Below, in pieces: positions 1 through 5,176 of a stretch of 16,021 nt of DNA; the first letter of the stretch is position 1; each line of letters begins with the position of its first letter. The DNA comes from an uncultured bacterium (GTDB lineage Bacteria; Patescibacteriota; Minisyncoccia; Phycocordibacterales; UBA1006). The stretch is from positions 1 through 16,021 of the forward strand of contig CAIQMU010000040.1 of NCBI GenBank assembly GCA_903873095.1. The letters are read 5' to 3'. The translations under genes were made by a program, and so were the position numbers. A model generated the notes under the pieces. The model was not told the origin of the DNA, did not search any database, and saw only the letters and a program-made list of their open reading frames with translations.

Positions 1-114
1 ATTCCCGACGAGAAAAAGATGCAAAAACTTGCACGCGAGTATGATGGGGAACACACCCAGTTGTCGCTCTACTTGTGGAGTATTTTGGATGGAAATACAG
101 AAACAAGTTTTTGA
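1..114 (+). CDS. 3' end of an unrecognised protein (partial)
   Basis: An open frame runs in from the left edge and stops at TGA 112-114, giving the last 37 residues of a protein whose start lies outside the window. The tail is hydrophilic and charged at first, then has a mixed stretch (residues LYLWSILDG), and ends in SF. I do not recognise the family. Its codon use (mixed GAA/GAG, AAA/AAG) resembles the other genes here. It ends 9 bases before the 3' end of the oppositely oriented tRNA-Ser, and I see no clear terminator between them. It could be a chance open frame, because only 37 codons are visible. Confidence 0.4.
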   Translation: MPDEKKMQKLAREYDGEHTQLSLYLWSILDGNTETSF

Positions 115-123
115 TATCGAAGG

Positions 124-208
124 CGGAAACGGTGAGATTCGAACTCACGATACCTTGCGGTATGCCGGTTTTCGAAACCGGTGCATTCGACCACTCTGCC
201 ACGCTTCC
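124..208 (-). tRNA. tRNA-Ser (anticodon CGA)
   Basis: The reverse complement folds as an 85-nt class II tRNA. The acceptor stem GGAAGCG pairs with CGTTTCC with one G-U pair. The anticodon stem-loop is CCGGT-TTCGAAA-ACCGG, which places CGA at positions 34-36. A long variable arm (ATACC-GCAA-GGTAT) is typical of serine tRNAs, and the T arm is GTGAG-TTCGAAT-CTCAC. The discriminator base is G. The next genomic bases are CCT, so the 3' CCA is not fully encoded and must be added by tRNA nucleotidyltransferase. It would read the codon UCG. Confidence 0.96.
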
Positions 209-211
209 TTT

Positions 212-248
212 GGTCCGCCATAGCTCGTGCATACGAGCGAAGGCGACC
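212..248. repeat. palindromic hairpin element next to tRNA-Ser
   Basis: The stretch has an outer stem GGTCCGCC (212-219) opposite GGCGACC (242-248), one base short. Inside is a perfect 6-bp stem GCTCGT (223-228) / ACGAGC (233-238) around a GCAT loop. It sits 3 bases upstream of the tRNA 5' end, so it would lie in the tRNA precursor leader. It looks like one of the short GC-rich palindromes often dispersed in bacterial genomes. Only one copy is in this window, so its repeat status is inferred. Confidence 0.5.
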
Positions 249-258
249 TAGTTTCGGT

Positions 259-287
259 ATCGTAGCATTTTTCCAAACATCGAACAA
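259..287 (-). promoter_or_regulatory. possible promoter of tRNA-Ser
   Basis: On the minus strand TTGTTC (287-282) lies 17 bases before TACGAT (264-259). The predicted transcript would start near 252 and read through the hairpin at 212-248 into the tRNA. Both hexamers are imperfect, so this is a tentative call. Confidence 0.35.
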
Positions 288-327
288 CACACCCCCTAAC
301 CCCCTCTAGTAGAGGGGGGCACCGAAC
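287..327 (+). repeat. C-rich palindromic repeat, copy 1
   Basis: The element begins ACACACCCCCTAACC, continues with an inverted pair CCCCCTCTA / TAGAGGGGG around two central bases, and ends in CGAAC. Two further copies lie at 1315-1352 (same orientation) and 1921-1958 (opposite orientation). This copy is 41 bp, with a few extra bases between the G run and CGAAC. It ends 6 bases before the -10 box of the next gene. It has no T-tract, so it does not look like an intrinsic terminator. Confidence 0.85.
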
Positions 328-333
328 ACGTGC

Positions 334-339
334 TATAAT
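334..339 (+). promoter_or_regulatory. -10 box giving a leaderless transcript
   Basis: TATAAT preceded by TGC (an extended -10) ends 6 bases before the ATG at 346. Transcription would begin at or next to the start codon, so the mRNA would be leaderless. No Shine-Dalgarno sequence is present. Confidence 0.7.
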
Positions 340-345
340 TTCCCC

Positions 346-792
346 ATGAACACAACACGCCTTGATCACGAATTCATTCACTTCCTTCGTCGTACATCGA
401 TTCCATTCGGGCGATTTGCGATATTTGTTGTGTATGTGTGGTTTGGAATGCTCAAAATAGTAGGGCTTTCTCCGGCTGGGCCACTTGTGCATCATTTATT
501 TGATGCGACGATTCATTTCATGTCCTTTAATACATTTTATATTTTATTTGCATGGTTTGAGGTGTTGATTGGAATTATGTTTATTTTTCCAAAACTCACA
601 CGTTGGGTTATTCCGTTGTTATTCATTCACATGGTCACAACATTTTTACCACTTGTTTTCTTGCCAAGTGAAACATGGAATGGATTTATGGTTCTCACCC
701 TGGAAGGTCAATATATCGTTAAAAATCTTGTTATTATTGCTGTTGCAATAGGAATCGCAGCACATGTTCACCCTTTACCACAAAAAAGATAA
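346..792 (+). CDS. DoxX/DUF417-like small membrane protein
   Basis: A 148-residue protein with about four hydrophobic segments, roughly residues 22-42, 63-80, 85-106 and 122-139. The motif VWFGMLK in the first segment and GQYIVKN before the last resemble the DoxX/DUF417 (YkgB-like) superfamily, four-helix inner-membrane proteins linked to redox or stress roles. No catalytic residues can be named, so the function stays open. The start is fixed by TATAAT 6 bases upstream. The SET-domain gene follows 17 bases after its stop with no terminator, so the two are probably co-transcribed. It could instead belong to a related four-helix family. Confidence 0.65.
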   Translation: MNTTRLDHEFIHFLRRTSIPFGRFAIFVVYVWFGMLKIVGLSPAGPLVHHLFDATIHFMSFNTFYILFAWFEVLIGIMFIFPKLTRWVIPLLFIHMVTTFLPLVFLPSETWNGFMVLTLEGQYIVKNLVIIAVAIGIAAHVHPLPQKR

Positions 793-809
793 TCATCTTA
801 TTTAAATTC

Positions 810-1337
810 ATGAAATTAACTAGTTACATATCTCCAAAAGCAAAAAAGGTTGTGCAAAGTAAAATTGCAGGCCATGGTTTGATTGCGATTGAGCCAATTA
901 GTATTGGTGAAATTGTTGCTATCAAGGGAGGTCATATTATTGATTTAAAATTATTCGAAGAAAGATGCGAGTCTCTTGTTGGAATGTCTATACTTCAAAT
1001 CGATGATAATTTTGTCCTTGCTCCACTTGAAAAAGATGAAATTGAAGATGTTGTGATTTATATTAATCACTCATGTAATCCGAATATAGGACTTCGCGGA
1101 GAAATCACATTTGTTGCAATGCGCAATATTAATATCGGTGAAGAAATAGTGATTGATTATGCAATGATCCAAAATAATAATGATGAAGCAATGCAATGCA
1201 ATTGTGGGGCTGAAACTTGTCGAAAAATAATTACAGGTCATGACTGGAGTCATAAAGATTTACAAGAAAAATACGGGAGGTACTTTTCGGCTTTTCTGCG
1301 TGAAAAAATAGAAAACACACCCCCTAACCCCCTCTAA
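810..1337 (+). CDS. SET-domain protein (putative lysine methyltransferase)
   Basis: A 175-residue stand-alone SET protein. The S-adenosylmethionine-site motif GHGL is at residues 21-24. The catalytic and pseudoknot motifs are INHSCNPN (85-92) and GEEIVIDY (110-117). A post-SET-like cysteine cluster CxCxxxxC is at 130, 132 and 137; together with Cys89 it would bind one zinc. The family transfers methyl groups to protein lysines. Bacterial substrates are mostly unknown, and none can be read here. Residues 170-175 (TPPNPL) and the stop codon are encoded by repeat copy 2, so the native C-terminus was probably altered by the repeat. It lies 17 bases after the DoxX-like gene. The start is the only ATG before GHGL that keeps the full N-terminal strand. 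Confidence 0.88.
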   Translation: MKLTSYISPKAKKVVQSKIAGHGLIAIEPISIGEIVAIKGGHIIDLKLFEERCESLVGMSILQIDDNFVLAPLEKDEIEDVVIYINHSCNPNIGLRGEITFVAMRNINIGEEIVIDYAMIQNNNDEAMQCNCGAETCRKIITGHDWSHKDLQEKYGRYFSAFLREKIENTPPNPL

Positions 1338-1352
1338 AAGAGGGGGCCGAAC
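1315..1352 (+). repeat. C-rich palindromic repeat, copy 2
   Basis: A 38-bp copy with the same head (ACACACCCCCTAACC), palindrome CCCCCTCT-AAA-AGAGGGGG and tail CCGAAC as copy 1. It overlaps the last codons of the SET gene and supplies its TAA stop (1335-1337). Just downstream lies the RRM gene promoter. With copy 3 at 1921-1958 in opposite orientation it brackets the whole RRM transcription unit. Confidence 0.88.
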
Positions 1353-1356
1353 AACC

Positions 1357-1385
1357 TTGCTCTAAAAATCTTACTATGGTAGACT
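1357..1385 (+). promoter_or_regulatory. probable promoter of the RRM gene
   Basis: TTGCTC (1357-1362) is followed after 17 bases by TAGACT (1380-1385). This predicts a start near 1392 and a leader of about 114 nt. An overlapping TATGGT (1375-1380) is an alternative -10 with a worse -35 match. Confidence 0.5.
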
Positions 1386-1391
1386 ATTCCA

Positions 1392-1505
1392 AGTATTTCT
1401 CAAGCTTCGTTTCGCGTTGTGTAGGGTAAGTACGTTAGTAATTAGTTTTCTTACTTAGCCTTTGTGATTAACATTGCGGAGGGGGAGTGAGTATTTTATC
1501 GTCAT
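1392..1505 (+). promoter_or_regulatory. long 5' leader of the RRM gene
   Basis: About 114 nt of untranslated RNA are predicted ahead of the ATG at 1506, in a window where most genes look leaderless. Near its start is TTCTCAAGC (1397-1405). A hairpin can form between GGGTAAGTA (1424-1432) and TACTTAGCC (1452-1460), with one mismatch. It is followed by AGCCTTTGTGA (1457-1467), which can pair imperfectly back to TCTCAAGC. A strong GGAGGGGGAG (1478-1487) lies about 18 bases before the ATG, too far for normal ribosome binding. The TTCTCAAGC and AGCCTTTG blocks recur in the DEAD-box helicase leader, which suggests common post-transcriptional control. Cold or stress control is only a guess. Confidence 0.5.
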
Positions 1506-1850
1506 ATGACAAAATTGTTTATCGGTAACCTTTCATGGTCAACAACAGATAATTCTTTACGAGCTTTTTTTGAGCAAGTAGGAACAGTAGAATCAGCTCG
1601 TGTTGTCATGGACAAGATGACTGGAAAATCTCGAGGATTCGGATTCGTAGAAATGCCTAACGCTGAAGAAGCGCAGAAAGCAGTCGCTGATTTGAACGAA
1701 CGAGATCTCGACGGACGAAACATTCGTGTTTCAGAAGCCTTGCCAGAAGGTGAACGACCTCGCCGAACATTCAACAATGATCGAGGAGGCGACCGAGGTG
1801 GATTCAACCGAGGAGGTGATCACAACGATCGAGGTGGAAACTGGAACTAG
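1506..1850 (+). CDS. RRM-domain RNA-binding protein with Gly/Arg-rich tail
   Basis: A 114-residue protein consisting of one RNA recognition motif and a flexible tail. RNP2 is LFIGNL (residues 4-9) and RNP1 is KSRGFGFV (41-48), with aromatic residues in the canonical RNA-stacking positions. From about residue 85 the chain is rich in RGG, ending in GGNWN. The architecture matches the small RNA-binding proteins of cyanobacteria and other bacteria (Rbp family), which act as RNA chaperones and are often cold-inducible. That role is known for the family and inferred here. The ATG lies after a long leader, and a strong terminator follows. Inverted copies of the C-rich repeat flank the unit. Confidence 0.93.
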   Translation: MTKLFIGNLSWSTTDNSLRAFFEQVGTVESARVVMDKMTGKSRGFGFVEMPNAEEAQKAVADLNERDLDGRNIRVSEALPEGERPRRTFNNDRGGDRGGFNRGGDHNDRGGNWN

Positions 1851-1870
1851 TTTTCAGATTCTATCAAACA

Positions 1871-1920
1871 AAAAAATCCCTTAACCCAGTAGGTCATTCT
1901 GCTGAATGAGGGATTTTTTT
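1871..1920 (+). terminator. intrinsic terminator after the RRM gene
   Basis: AAAAAATCCCT (1871-1881) pairs with AGGGATTTTTT (1909-1919). Inside it a second small hairpin CATTC-TGCT-GAATG sits directly on the distal arm. A run of seven T (1914-1920) follows. It starts 20 bases after the RRM stop codon. Confidence 0.88.
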
Positions 1921-1958
1921 GTTCGAGCCCCCTCTATTAGAGGGGGTAGGGGGTGTGT
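1921..1958 (-). repeat. C-rich palindromic repeat, copy 3 (inverted)
   Basis: The reverse complement reads ACACACCCCCTACCC, then the CCCCCTCT/AGAGGGGG palindrome, then CTCGAAC. It is 38 bp like copy 2. It lies directly between the RRM terminator and the stop codon (1963) of the converging membrane-protein gene. Confidence 0.88.
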
Positions 1959-1962
1959 AATT

Positions 1963-2349
1963 TTAAATAATTACAACAATAAGCGTAACAATAATCCCAA
2001 TGAGAATGCATGAGGCAAGAATCCCTCGTGCTTTTTTCTCGTCTTTGATTATTGCAGAATCATCGGTGATTTTTTGTGTCGTACCAAGAAGTCCTAAATT
2101 AAATACTCCTTTATGTGCGTATGCAAAACAAAACTTTGATTGTGCTTGAATAAATCCCGCGGCTGATAACGCTACAGGGAAAAACAACAACAATCGCCAC
2201 CATGGATTGATGTACTCCATCATTAAAATGACAATAAACACAATTGCTATCAACAGTGAAACGAATCCAACCATATATCGACGATTAATTTCTTCCGGTC
2301 CAATATTGCAAACACCTGGGACATACATAATATTTTTTGATGGTTCCAT
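1963..2349 (-). CDS. small membrane protein of unknown function
   Basis: A 128-residue protein with three hydrophobic segments, roughly residues 28-46, 52-68 and 109-128. The N-terminal motif CNIGPEEINRR, the block WWRLLLFFP and the stretch QAQSKFCFAYAHKGVFNLG separate them. I recall this pattern from uncharacterised bacterial proteins (CNIGPxEIxRR ... RFCxxxGxxGVFN) but cannot attach a named family or function. The conserved Cys residues before segment 1 and after segment 2 are the only chemically suggestive positions. The ATG at 2349 is preferred over an in-frame TTG at 2355 because TATAGT ends 6 bases upstream of the ATG. It is divergent from the LysE-like gene. Confidence 0.75.
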   Translation of the reverse strand: MEPSKNIMYVPGVCNIGPEEINRRYMVGFVSLLIAIVFIVILMMEYINPWWRLLLFFPVALSAAGFIQAQSKFCFAYAHKGVFNLGLLGTTQKITDDSAIIKDEKKARGILASCILIGIIVTLIVVII

Positions 2350-2355
2350 CGCCAA

Positions 2356-2361
2356 ACTATA
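2356..2361 (-). promoter_or_regulatory. -10 box of the small membrane protein gene
   Basis: On the minus strand TATAGT (2361-2356) ends 6 bases before the ATG at 2349. This predicts a leaderless transcript and argues against the upstream TTG start, which would leave no room for the promoter. Confidence 0.6.
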
Positions 2362-2383
2362 TCACAAATCATAAAAAATGCGC

Positions 2384-2389
2384 TATAAT
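2384..2389 (+). promoter_or_regulatory. -10 box of the LysE-like gene
   Basis: TATAAT (2384-2389), preceded by CGC, ends 7 bases before the ATG at 2397. No convincing -35 is visible. It lies 22 bases from the divergent -10 of the neighbouring gene, so the two promoters share one short control region. Confidence 0.65.
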
Positions 2390-2396
2390 AGTTCTC

Positions 2397-3044
2397 ATGC
2401 ACTTGGTTCCCATAATAATTTTGTTTTTCCTTGGTATGATTGCCGGAATATGCGTAGCATTGCCTTATGGTCCTGTTGGATTCATTATTATTCGTAGATT
2501 TTATTTATTCGGAATGAAATCTGGAATGTATTCGGCATTGGGAATGTCGTTATCTGACGGATTTTATGCCGCGATTGTCGGATTTGGACTTCATGATATT
2601 TTGCATTTTGTTTCATCAATTGCGCTCTATGCGGAAATCTTACTTGGCATATTGTTGATTTGGATTGGAATTCGATCAATGAAACAAAAACTTGAACTTC
2701 AAATTGATGAGGAACAAAAACATCCTGCACGCGATATTATTTCGACATTTTTCATTAATATTTTAAACCCGAGTCTCGTGGTGTGGTTTGCGCTTGCGTT
2801 TGAAATTTTTGCAAAAATATTACATCATCACGATCATATTTCAATGATTGGAACCGGTTCTGCGGTGATTGGAATTATCGCAGGAGCGTGCTTTCTGTGG
2901 TTTGTTATCGGACGAGGAATCAAGTATTTACGGCGAAAAAATCGAGATGACTTGGTGCAGAAAATTAATAAAGTTACTGGTGCGGTCATCGCAGGACTCG
3001 GCGTTGTTGTTTTGATTCTAACCATTATAAAATATTTTGTATAA
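2397..3044 (+). CDS. LysE/RhtB-type amino-acid exporter-like protein
   Basis: A 215-residue, strongly hydrophobic protein with about six membrane segments. The first segment carries the family signature-like stretch GICVALPYGPVGFIIIRR (PxGPVG), as in LysE/RhtB exporters, which expel amino acids such as lysine or threonine by proton antiport. A polar linker with HPARD (near residue 110) and NILNPSLVVWF (a typical LysE NPK/NP motif region) follows. The substrate cannot be read. An upstream in-frame start at 2337 is rejected because it lies ahead of the -10 box and inside the divergent gene. The stop codon overlaps the -10 of msrB. Confidence 0.78.
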   Translation: MHLVPIIILFFLGMIAGICVALPYGPVGFIIIRRFYLFGMKSGMYSALGMSLSDGFYAAIVGFGLHDILHFVSSIALYAEILLGILLIWIGIRSMKQKLELQIDEEQKHPARDIISTFFINILNPSLVVWFALAFEIFAKILHHHDHISMIGTGSAVIGIIAGACFLWFVIGRGIKYLRRKNRDDLVQKINKVTGAVIAGLGVVVLILTIIKYFV

Positions 3045-3045
3045 T
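3040..3045 (+). promoter_or_regulatory. -10 box of msrB inside the end of the LysE-like gene
   Basis: TATAAT (3040-3045) overlaps the TAA stop of the previous gene (3042-3044) and ends 6 bases before the ATG at 3052. It predicts a leaderless msrB mRNA independent of the upstream gene. Confidence 0.6.
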
Positions 3046-3051
3046 ACTATT

Positions 3052-3504
3052 ATGAATGATCAAGAACTAAAATTAGACAAAAATACGCCGGATTCAGAGT
3101 GGAAGAAAAAACTCACACCTGAAGAATATGCAGTACTCCGACAGAAGGGAACAGAAGCTCCATTTTCAGGCGAATACGACGAAACATTCCAAGACGGTGT
3201 TTATGTATGCAATGCGTGCGGTCAGGAATTATTTAATTCAAACTACAAGTTTGATTCTGGTTGCGGATGGCCAGCGTTTGATCGCGCCATTCCCGGCACC
3301 GTAGAACTCACCGAAGATTTTTCACATGGTATGCACCGAGTAGAAGCAACATGTTCGCGTTGCGGTAGTCATCTTGGTCATGTGTTTCCCGATGGACCTG
3401 TGAAAGGTTACGAGTTAAAACCAGGTGTAATTTCAACAGGAGATCGGTTTTGTATCAACTCAGTCTCGATGAAATTTATCCCGAAAAATAAAAACCCAAC
3501 ATAG
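3052..3504 (+). CDS. msrB: peptide-methionine (R)-S-oxide reductase MsrB
   Basis: A 150-residue protein that reduces methionine-R-sulfoxide in damaged proteins. The MsrB fold is clear: WKKKLTPEEYAVLR near residue 17, the zinc CxxC pairs at Cys53/Cys56 (CNAC) and Cys101/Cys104 (CSRC), CGWPAF at 71-76, the HLGHVFPDGP block at 107-116, and the catalytic cysteine in RFCINS (Cys134). Cys71 is in the usual place of a resolving cysteine. The ATG at 3052 is chosen over 3037 because the -10 lies between them. The last residues KNKNPT are encoded within the arm of the terminator. It lies convergent to mscL and would work with thioredoxin in the cytoplasm. Confidence 0.97.
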   Translation: MNDQELKLDKNTPDSEWKKKLTPEEYAVLRQKGTEAPFSGEYDETFQDGVYVCNACGQELFNSNYKFDSGCGWPAFDRAIPGTVELTEDFSHGMHRVEATCSRCGSHLGHVFPDGPVKGYELKPGVISTGDRFCINSVSMKFIPKNKNPT

Positions 3505-3511
3505 GGTTTTT
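3490..3511. terminator. bidirectional terminator between msrB and mscL
   Basis: AAAAACCC (3490-3497) pairs with GGGTTTTT (3504-3511) around a 6-base loop. T runs exist on both strands, so it can end both converging genes. The stem encodes the last residues and stop of msrB and touches the stop of mscL at 3510. Confidence 0.85.
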
Positions 3512-3836
3512 ATTCTGCGACAACTTCTTTCTTCGGCATCCAGCGCACGATGACTTTGAGGGTAAGAAATACTGACAGTGCAATGATCAAAAAGTTTACA
3601 ACCGACGTAAGAAAACTTCCGATTTTAATTGAACCAAGAACAAGTGAATTGAAATCAGGTTTTCCAAAAATTGTTCCGATGATTGGCATAATAATGTCAC
3701 CGACAAGTGAAGTTATAATTGCATTAAATGCAGTACCAATAACAATCGCTACAGCCAAATCAATCATATTACCTTGTACTGCAAATGCCTTAAATTCCTC
3801 AATAAATCCCTTTGATGTTCCTAATAGTCTATCCAT
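3510..3836 (-). CDS. mscL: large-conductance mechanosensitive channel MscL
   Basis: A 108-residue homopentameric inner-membrane channel that opens under high membrane tension to release solutes during osmotic downshock. The N-terminal helix and first membrane segment carry the family motif, with FKAFAVQGNMIDLAVAIVIG matching FxxFxxRGNVxDLAVGxIIG; the usual Arg is Gln here. The pore-lining TM1 continues into AFNAIITSLVGDIIMPIIG, TM2 is about residues 70-94, and a short charged C-terminal helix (MPKKE) follows. The length is shorter than the E. coli protein (136), mainly in the periplasmic loop. It is divergent from mutY and convergent with msrB. Confidence 0.96.
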   Translation of the reverse strand: MDRLLGTSKGFIEEFKAFAVQGNMIDLAVAIVIGTAFNAIITSLVGDIIMPIIGTIFGKPDFNSLVLGSIKIGSFLTSVVNFLIIALSVFLTLKVIVRWMPKKEVVAE

Positions 3837-3859
3837 ATATTTTCACTCGTTAATCTGTT

Positions 3860-3876
3860 AATATAACGACAGTATA
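3860..3876. promoter_or_regulatory. shared divergent promoter region, mscL and mutY
   Basis: On the plus strand TATAAC (3862-3867) ends 8 bases before the mutY ATG. On the minus strand TATATT (3865-3860) or TATACT (3876-3871) could serve mscL with a short leader. The -10 candidates overlap on opposite strands, so the two genes may compete for polymerase. Confidence 0.4.
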
Positions 3877-4772
3877 TGAAGATTTCACCAAAAAAGAAAG
3901 CCGATTTTCAAAAACTTGTTTTGGATTATTACAAAGAAAACAAACGTGCACAATTACCTTGGCGTTCTAAAATTACTCCCTATCGAGTTTGGATTTCAGA
4001 AATAATGCTTCAGCAAACACAAGTTGATCGTGTGGTTTCGTTTTTCAATGAATGGATGAAAACATTTACGACAGTGCAAGATCTTGCAAATGCTTCTCAA
4101 ATAGACGTTTTAAAATCTTGGAAGGGACTTGGATATAATTCACGTGCAATACGATTGAAACGTTCGGCTGAAATTCTTGTAAACGATTATTATGGGAAAT
4201 TTCCAAAAACGATCGACGAAATTCAAAAACTTCCAGGGATTGGGCCGTACACAGCAGGTGCGATTATGGCATTCGCATATAACAAGCCTACAGTGTTTGT
4301 TGAAACAAATATTCGAAGAGTTTTTATTTATCACTTTTGGAAAAACGAAGAGAACCCTCTCCTTCCAGGAGAGGGTGGTTTCCGAAGGAAACCGGGTGAG
4401 GTTCATGACAAAGAAATTTTAGATTTGGTATCTCAAACACTTCCCGAAAAAAATATTCGAGAATGGTATTTTGCACTCATGGATTATGGTGCATATCTTG
4501 GTAGTGAATTAAAACTAAATGGCAAGAAATTTAATCCAAATATCAAAAGTCGTCATTATACAAAACAGTCAAAATTTTCAGGAAGTGATCGAGAGATTCG
4601 TAGTCGCATAGTTTCAATTTTGTTAGAAAATAAAAAAGATTCCATTTCTGGAATCGTGAAAAAAGTTTCTGGTTTATCGGATGATGTTGATCGAGTTGAG
4701 AGAATTATTTCTACGCTTGAGAGGGATGGATTTGTTGAAATTAATAAAGGTAAAATATTTTTGAAAAAATAA
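3876..4772 (+). CDS. mutY: MutY-like A/G-specific adenine glycosylase without Fe-S cluster
   Basis: A 298-residue HhH-GPD glycosylase that in this family removes adenine opposite 8-oxoguanine. PWR (28-30) and SEIMLQQTQV (41-50) contain the catalytic Glu42, equivalent to E. coli Glu37. The helix-hairpin-helix motif is LPGIGPYTAGA (119-129). The position of the catalytic Asp138 is Glu143 in VETNIRRV, a change I associate with related candidate-phyla proteins. The [4Fe-4S] ligand cysteines are all missing, and the C-terminal domain resembles a small winged-helix module, not the NUDIX-like domain. Residues 160-176 are encoded by an in-frame 51-bp palindromic element. Loss of the cluster occurs in some MutY lineages. 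The function is likely but the specificity is not proven. Confidence 0.85.
   Translation: MKISPKKKADFQKLVLDYYKENKRAQLPWRSKITPYRVWISEIMLQQTQVDRVVSFFNEWMKTFTTVQDLANASQIDVLKSWKGLGYNSRAIRLKRSAEILVNDYYGKFPKTIDEIQKLPGIGPYTAGAIMAFAYNKPTVFVETNIRRVFIYHFWKNEENPLLPGEGGFRRKPGEVHDKEILDLVSQTLPEKNIREWYFALMDYGAYLGSELKLNGKKFNPNIKSRHYTKQSKFSGSDREIRSRIVSILLENKKDSISGIVKKVSGLSDDVDRVERIISTLERDGFVEINKGKIFLKK
4353..4403 (+). repeat. 51-bp palindromic element inserted in frame in mutY
   Basis: Two adjacent perfect hairpins occupy this stretch. ACCCTCTCC (4354-4362) pairs with GGAGAGGGT (4368-4376), and GGTTTCC (4377-4383) pairs with GGAAACC (4387-4393). GGGTGAGGTT follows. It looks like a REP-type repeat dispersed in many genomes. 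It is 51 bp, exactly 17 codons, and adds the Gly/Pro/Arg-rich segment starting NPLLPGEGG to MutY. The flanking protein sequence joins smoothly if the 17 residues are removed. Confidence 0.75.
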
Positions 4773-4773
4773 A

Positions 4774-4807
4774 GTGCATTCCGAAATGAAATGCACATGT
4801 TGTTTTT
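4774..4807. terminator. bidirectional terminator after mutY
   Basis: GTGCATT (4774-4780) pairs with AATGCAC (4790-4796). On the plus strand the stem is followed by ATGTTGTTTTT; on the minus strand it is followed by TTTATTTTTTC. It can end both mutY and the converging orphan gene. Confidence 0.65.
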
Positions 4808-5072
4808 AACCAATCCAGTAATGTCCTCTGATTCCCATGTTTGCAAAACTTGTTTTAGGTCGCAGGTTTAGTGGTTTATCAGAGTACTCAATAGGTTTTG
4901 GTTTTCCCAGTGGTTCAATAATCCCTTTTCCCTTGGCCTTAATCTCGGCTCCGCGTGTGTTTATCCTTTCGATTTCCGCAAGAAGCTCCGCGTCTAATTT
5001 ATTAGCAAAAGGATCCTGGTTGGTTTTAGAATCTGTCTCGGTTGGCTGTGTTTTGGTTGCTGGTGACGTCAT
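4806..5072 (-). CDS. orphan small hydrophilic protein
   Basis: An 88-residue charged protein with no membrane segment or signal peptide. The first 20 residues are Ser/Thr/Pro/Gln-rich and probably disordered. Residues 23-48 (ANKLDAELLAEIERI onward) look helical and could form a short coiled coil. The C-terminus NMGIRGHYWIG is aromatic and Gly-rich. I do not recognise the family. It has its own well-formed promoter and terminator, which supports real expression. Its neighbour at 5177-5497 has the same layout: small, single-gene, minus strand. Confidence 0.65.
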   Translation of the reverse strand: MTSPATKTQPTETDSKTNQDPFANKLDAELLAEIERINTRGAEIKAKGKGIIEPLGKPKPIEYSDKPLNLRPKTSFANMGIRGHYWIG

Positions 5073-5106
5073 TTTTTGAAATTTAAGTTAAACAAATCTT
5101 ATATTC

Positions 5107-5135
5107 TTTATATCACCTTTAAAATTTAAAGTCAA
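5107..5135 (-). promoter_or_regulatory. strong promoter of the 88-residue orphan
   Basis: On the minus strand TTGACT (5135-5130) is followed after exactly 17 bases by TATAAA (5112-5107). Transcription would start near 5100, leaving a leader of about 28 nt that is A/T-rich and lacks a Shine-Dalgarno site. The -35 lies directly after the T-tract of the preceding terminator. Confidence 0.75.
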
Positions 5136-5163
5136 GAAAAAGGCATCCACGATCTGTGGATGC
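5136..5163 (-). terminator. terminator of the 106-residue orphan
   Basis: A perfect 8-bp stem, GCATCCAC (5143-5150) with GTGGATGC (5156-5163) around a 5-base loop, is followed on the minus strand by CTTTTTC. It lies 13 bases past the stop of the gene at 5177-5497. Confidence 0.85.
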
Positions 5164-5176
5164 ATTAGATAATGTC

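Noticed and set aside
145..495. Open frame on the minus strand covering the tRNA and repeat copy 1
   Set aside because: It overlaps a clear tRNA and a palindromic repeat and runs against the membrane-protein gene; the translation shows no domain.
1315..1352. Repeat copies as intrinsic terminators
   Set aside because: The palindrome is strong but none of the three copies has a T-tract in either direction.
1487..1528. GTG-initiated upstream frame after GGAGGGGGAG in the RRM leader
   Set aside because: The GTG is only a base from the purine run and the 13-codon frame overlaps the RRM start; too short and poorly spaced to support.
1502..1807. Minus-strand frame antisense to the RRM gene
   Set aside because: Arg/Ser/Pro-rich shadow of the RGG-coding strand; no promoter, no family.
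287..1958. CRISPR array
   Set aside because: Only three C-rich copies, in mixed orientation and hundreds of bases apart; no regular spacers and no cas genes.
3550..3861. Plus-strand frame of about 100 codons over mscL
   Set aside because: It is exactly antisense to mscL, whose family motif is unmistakable.
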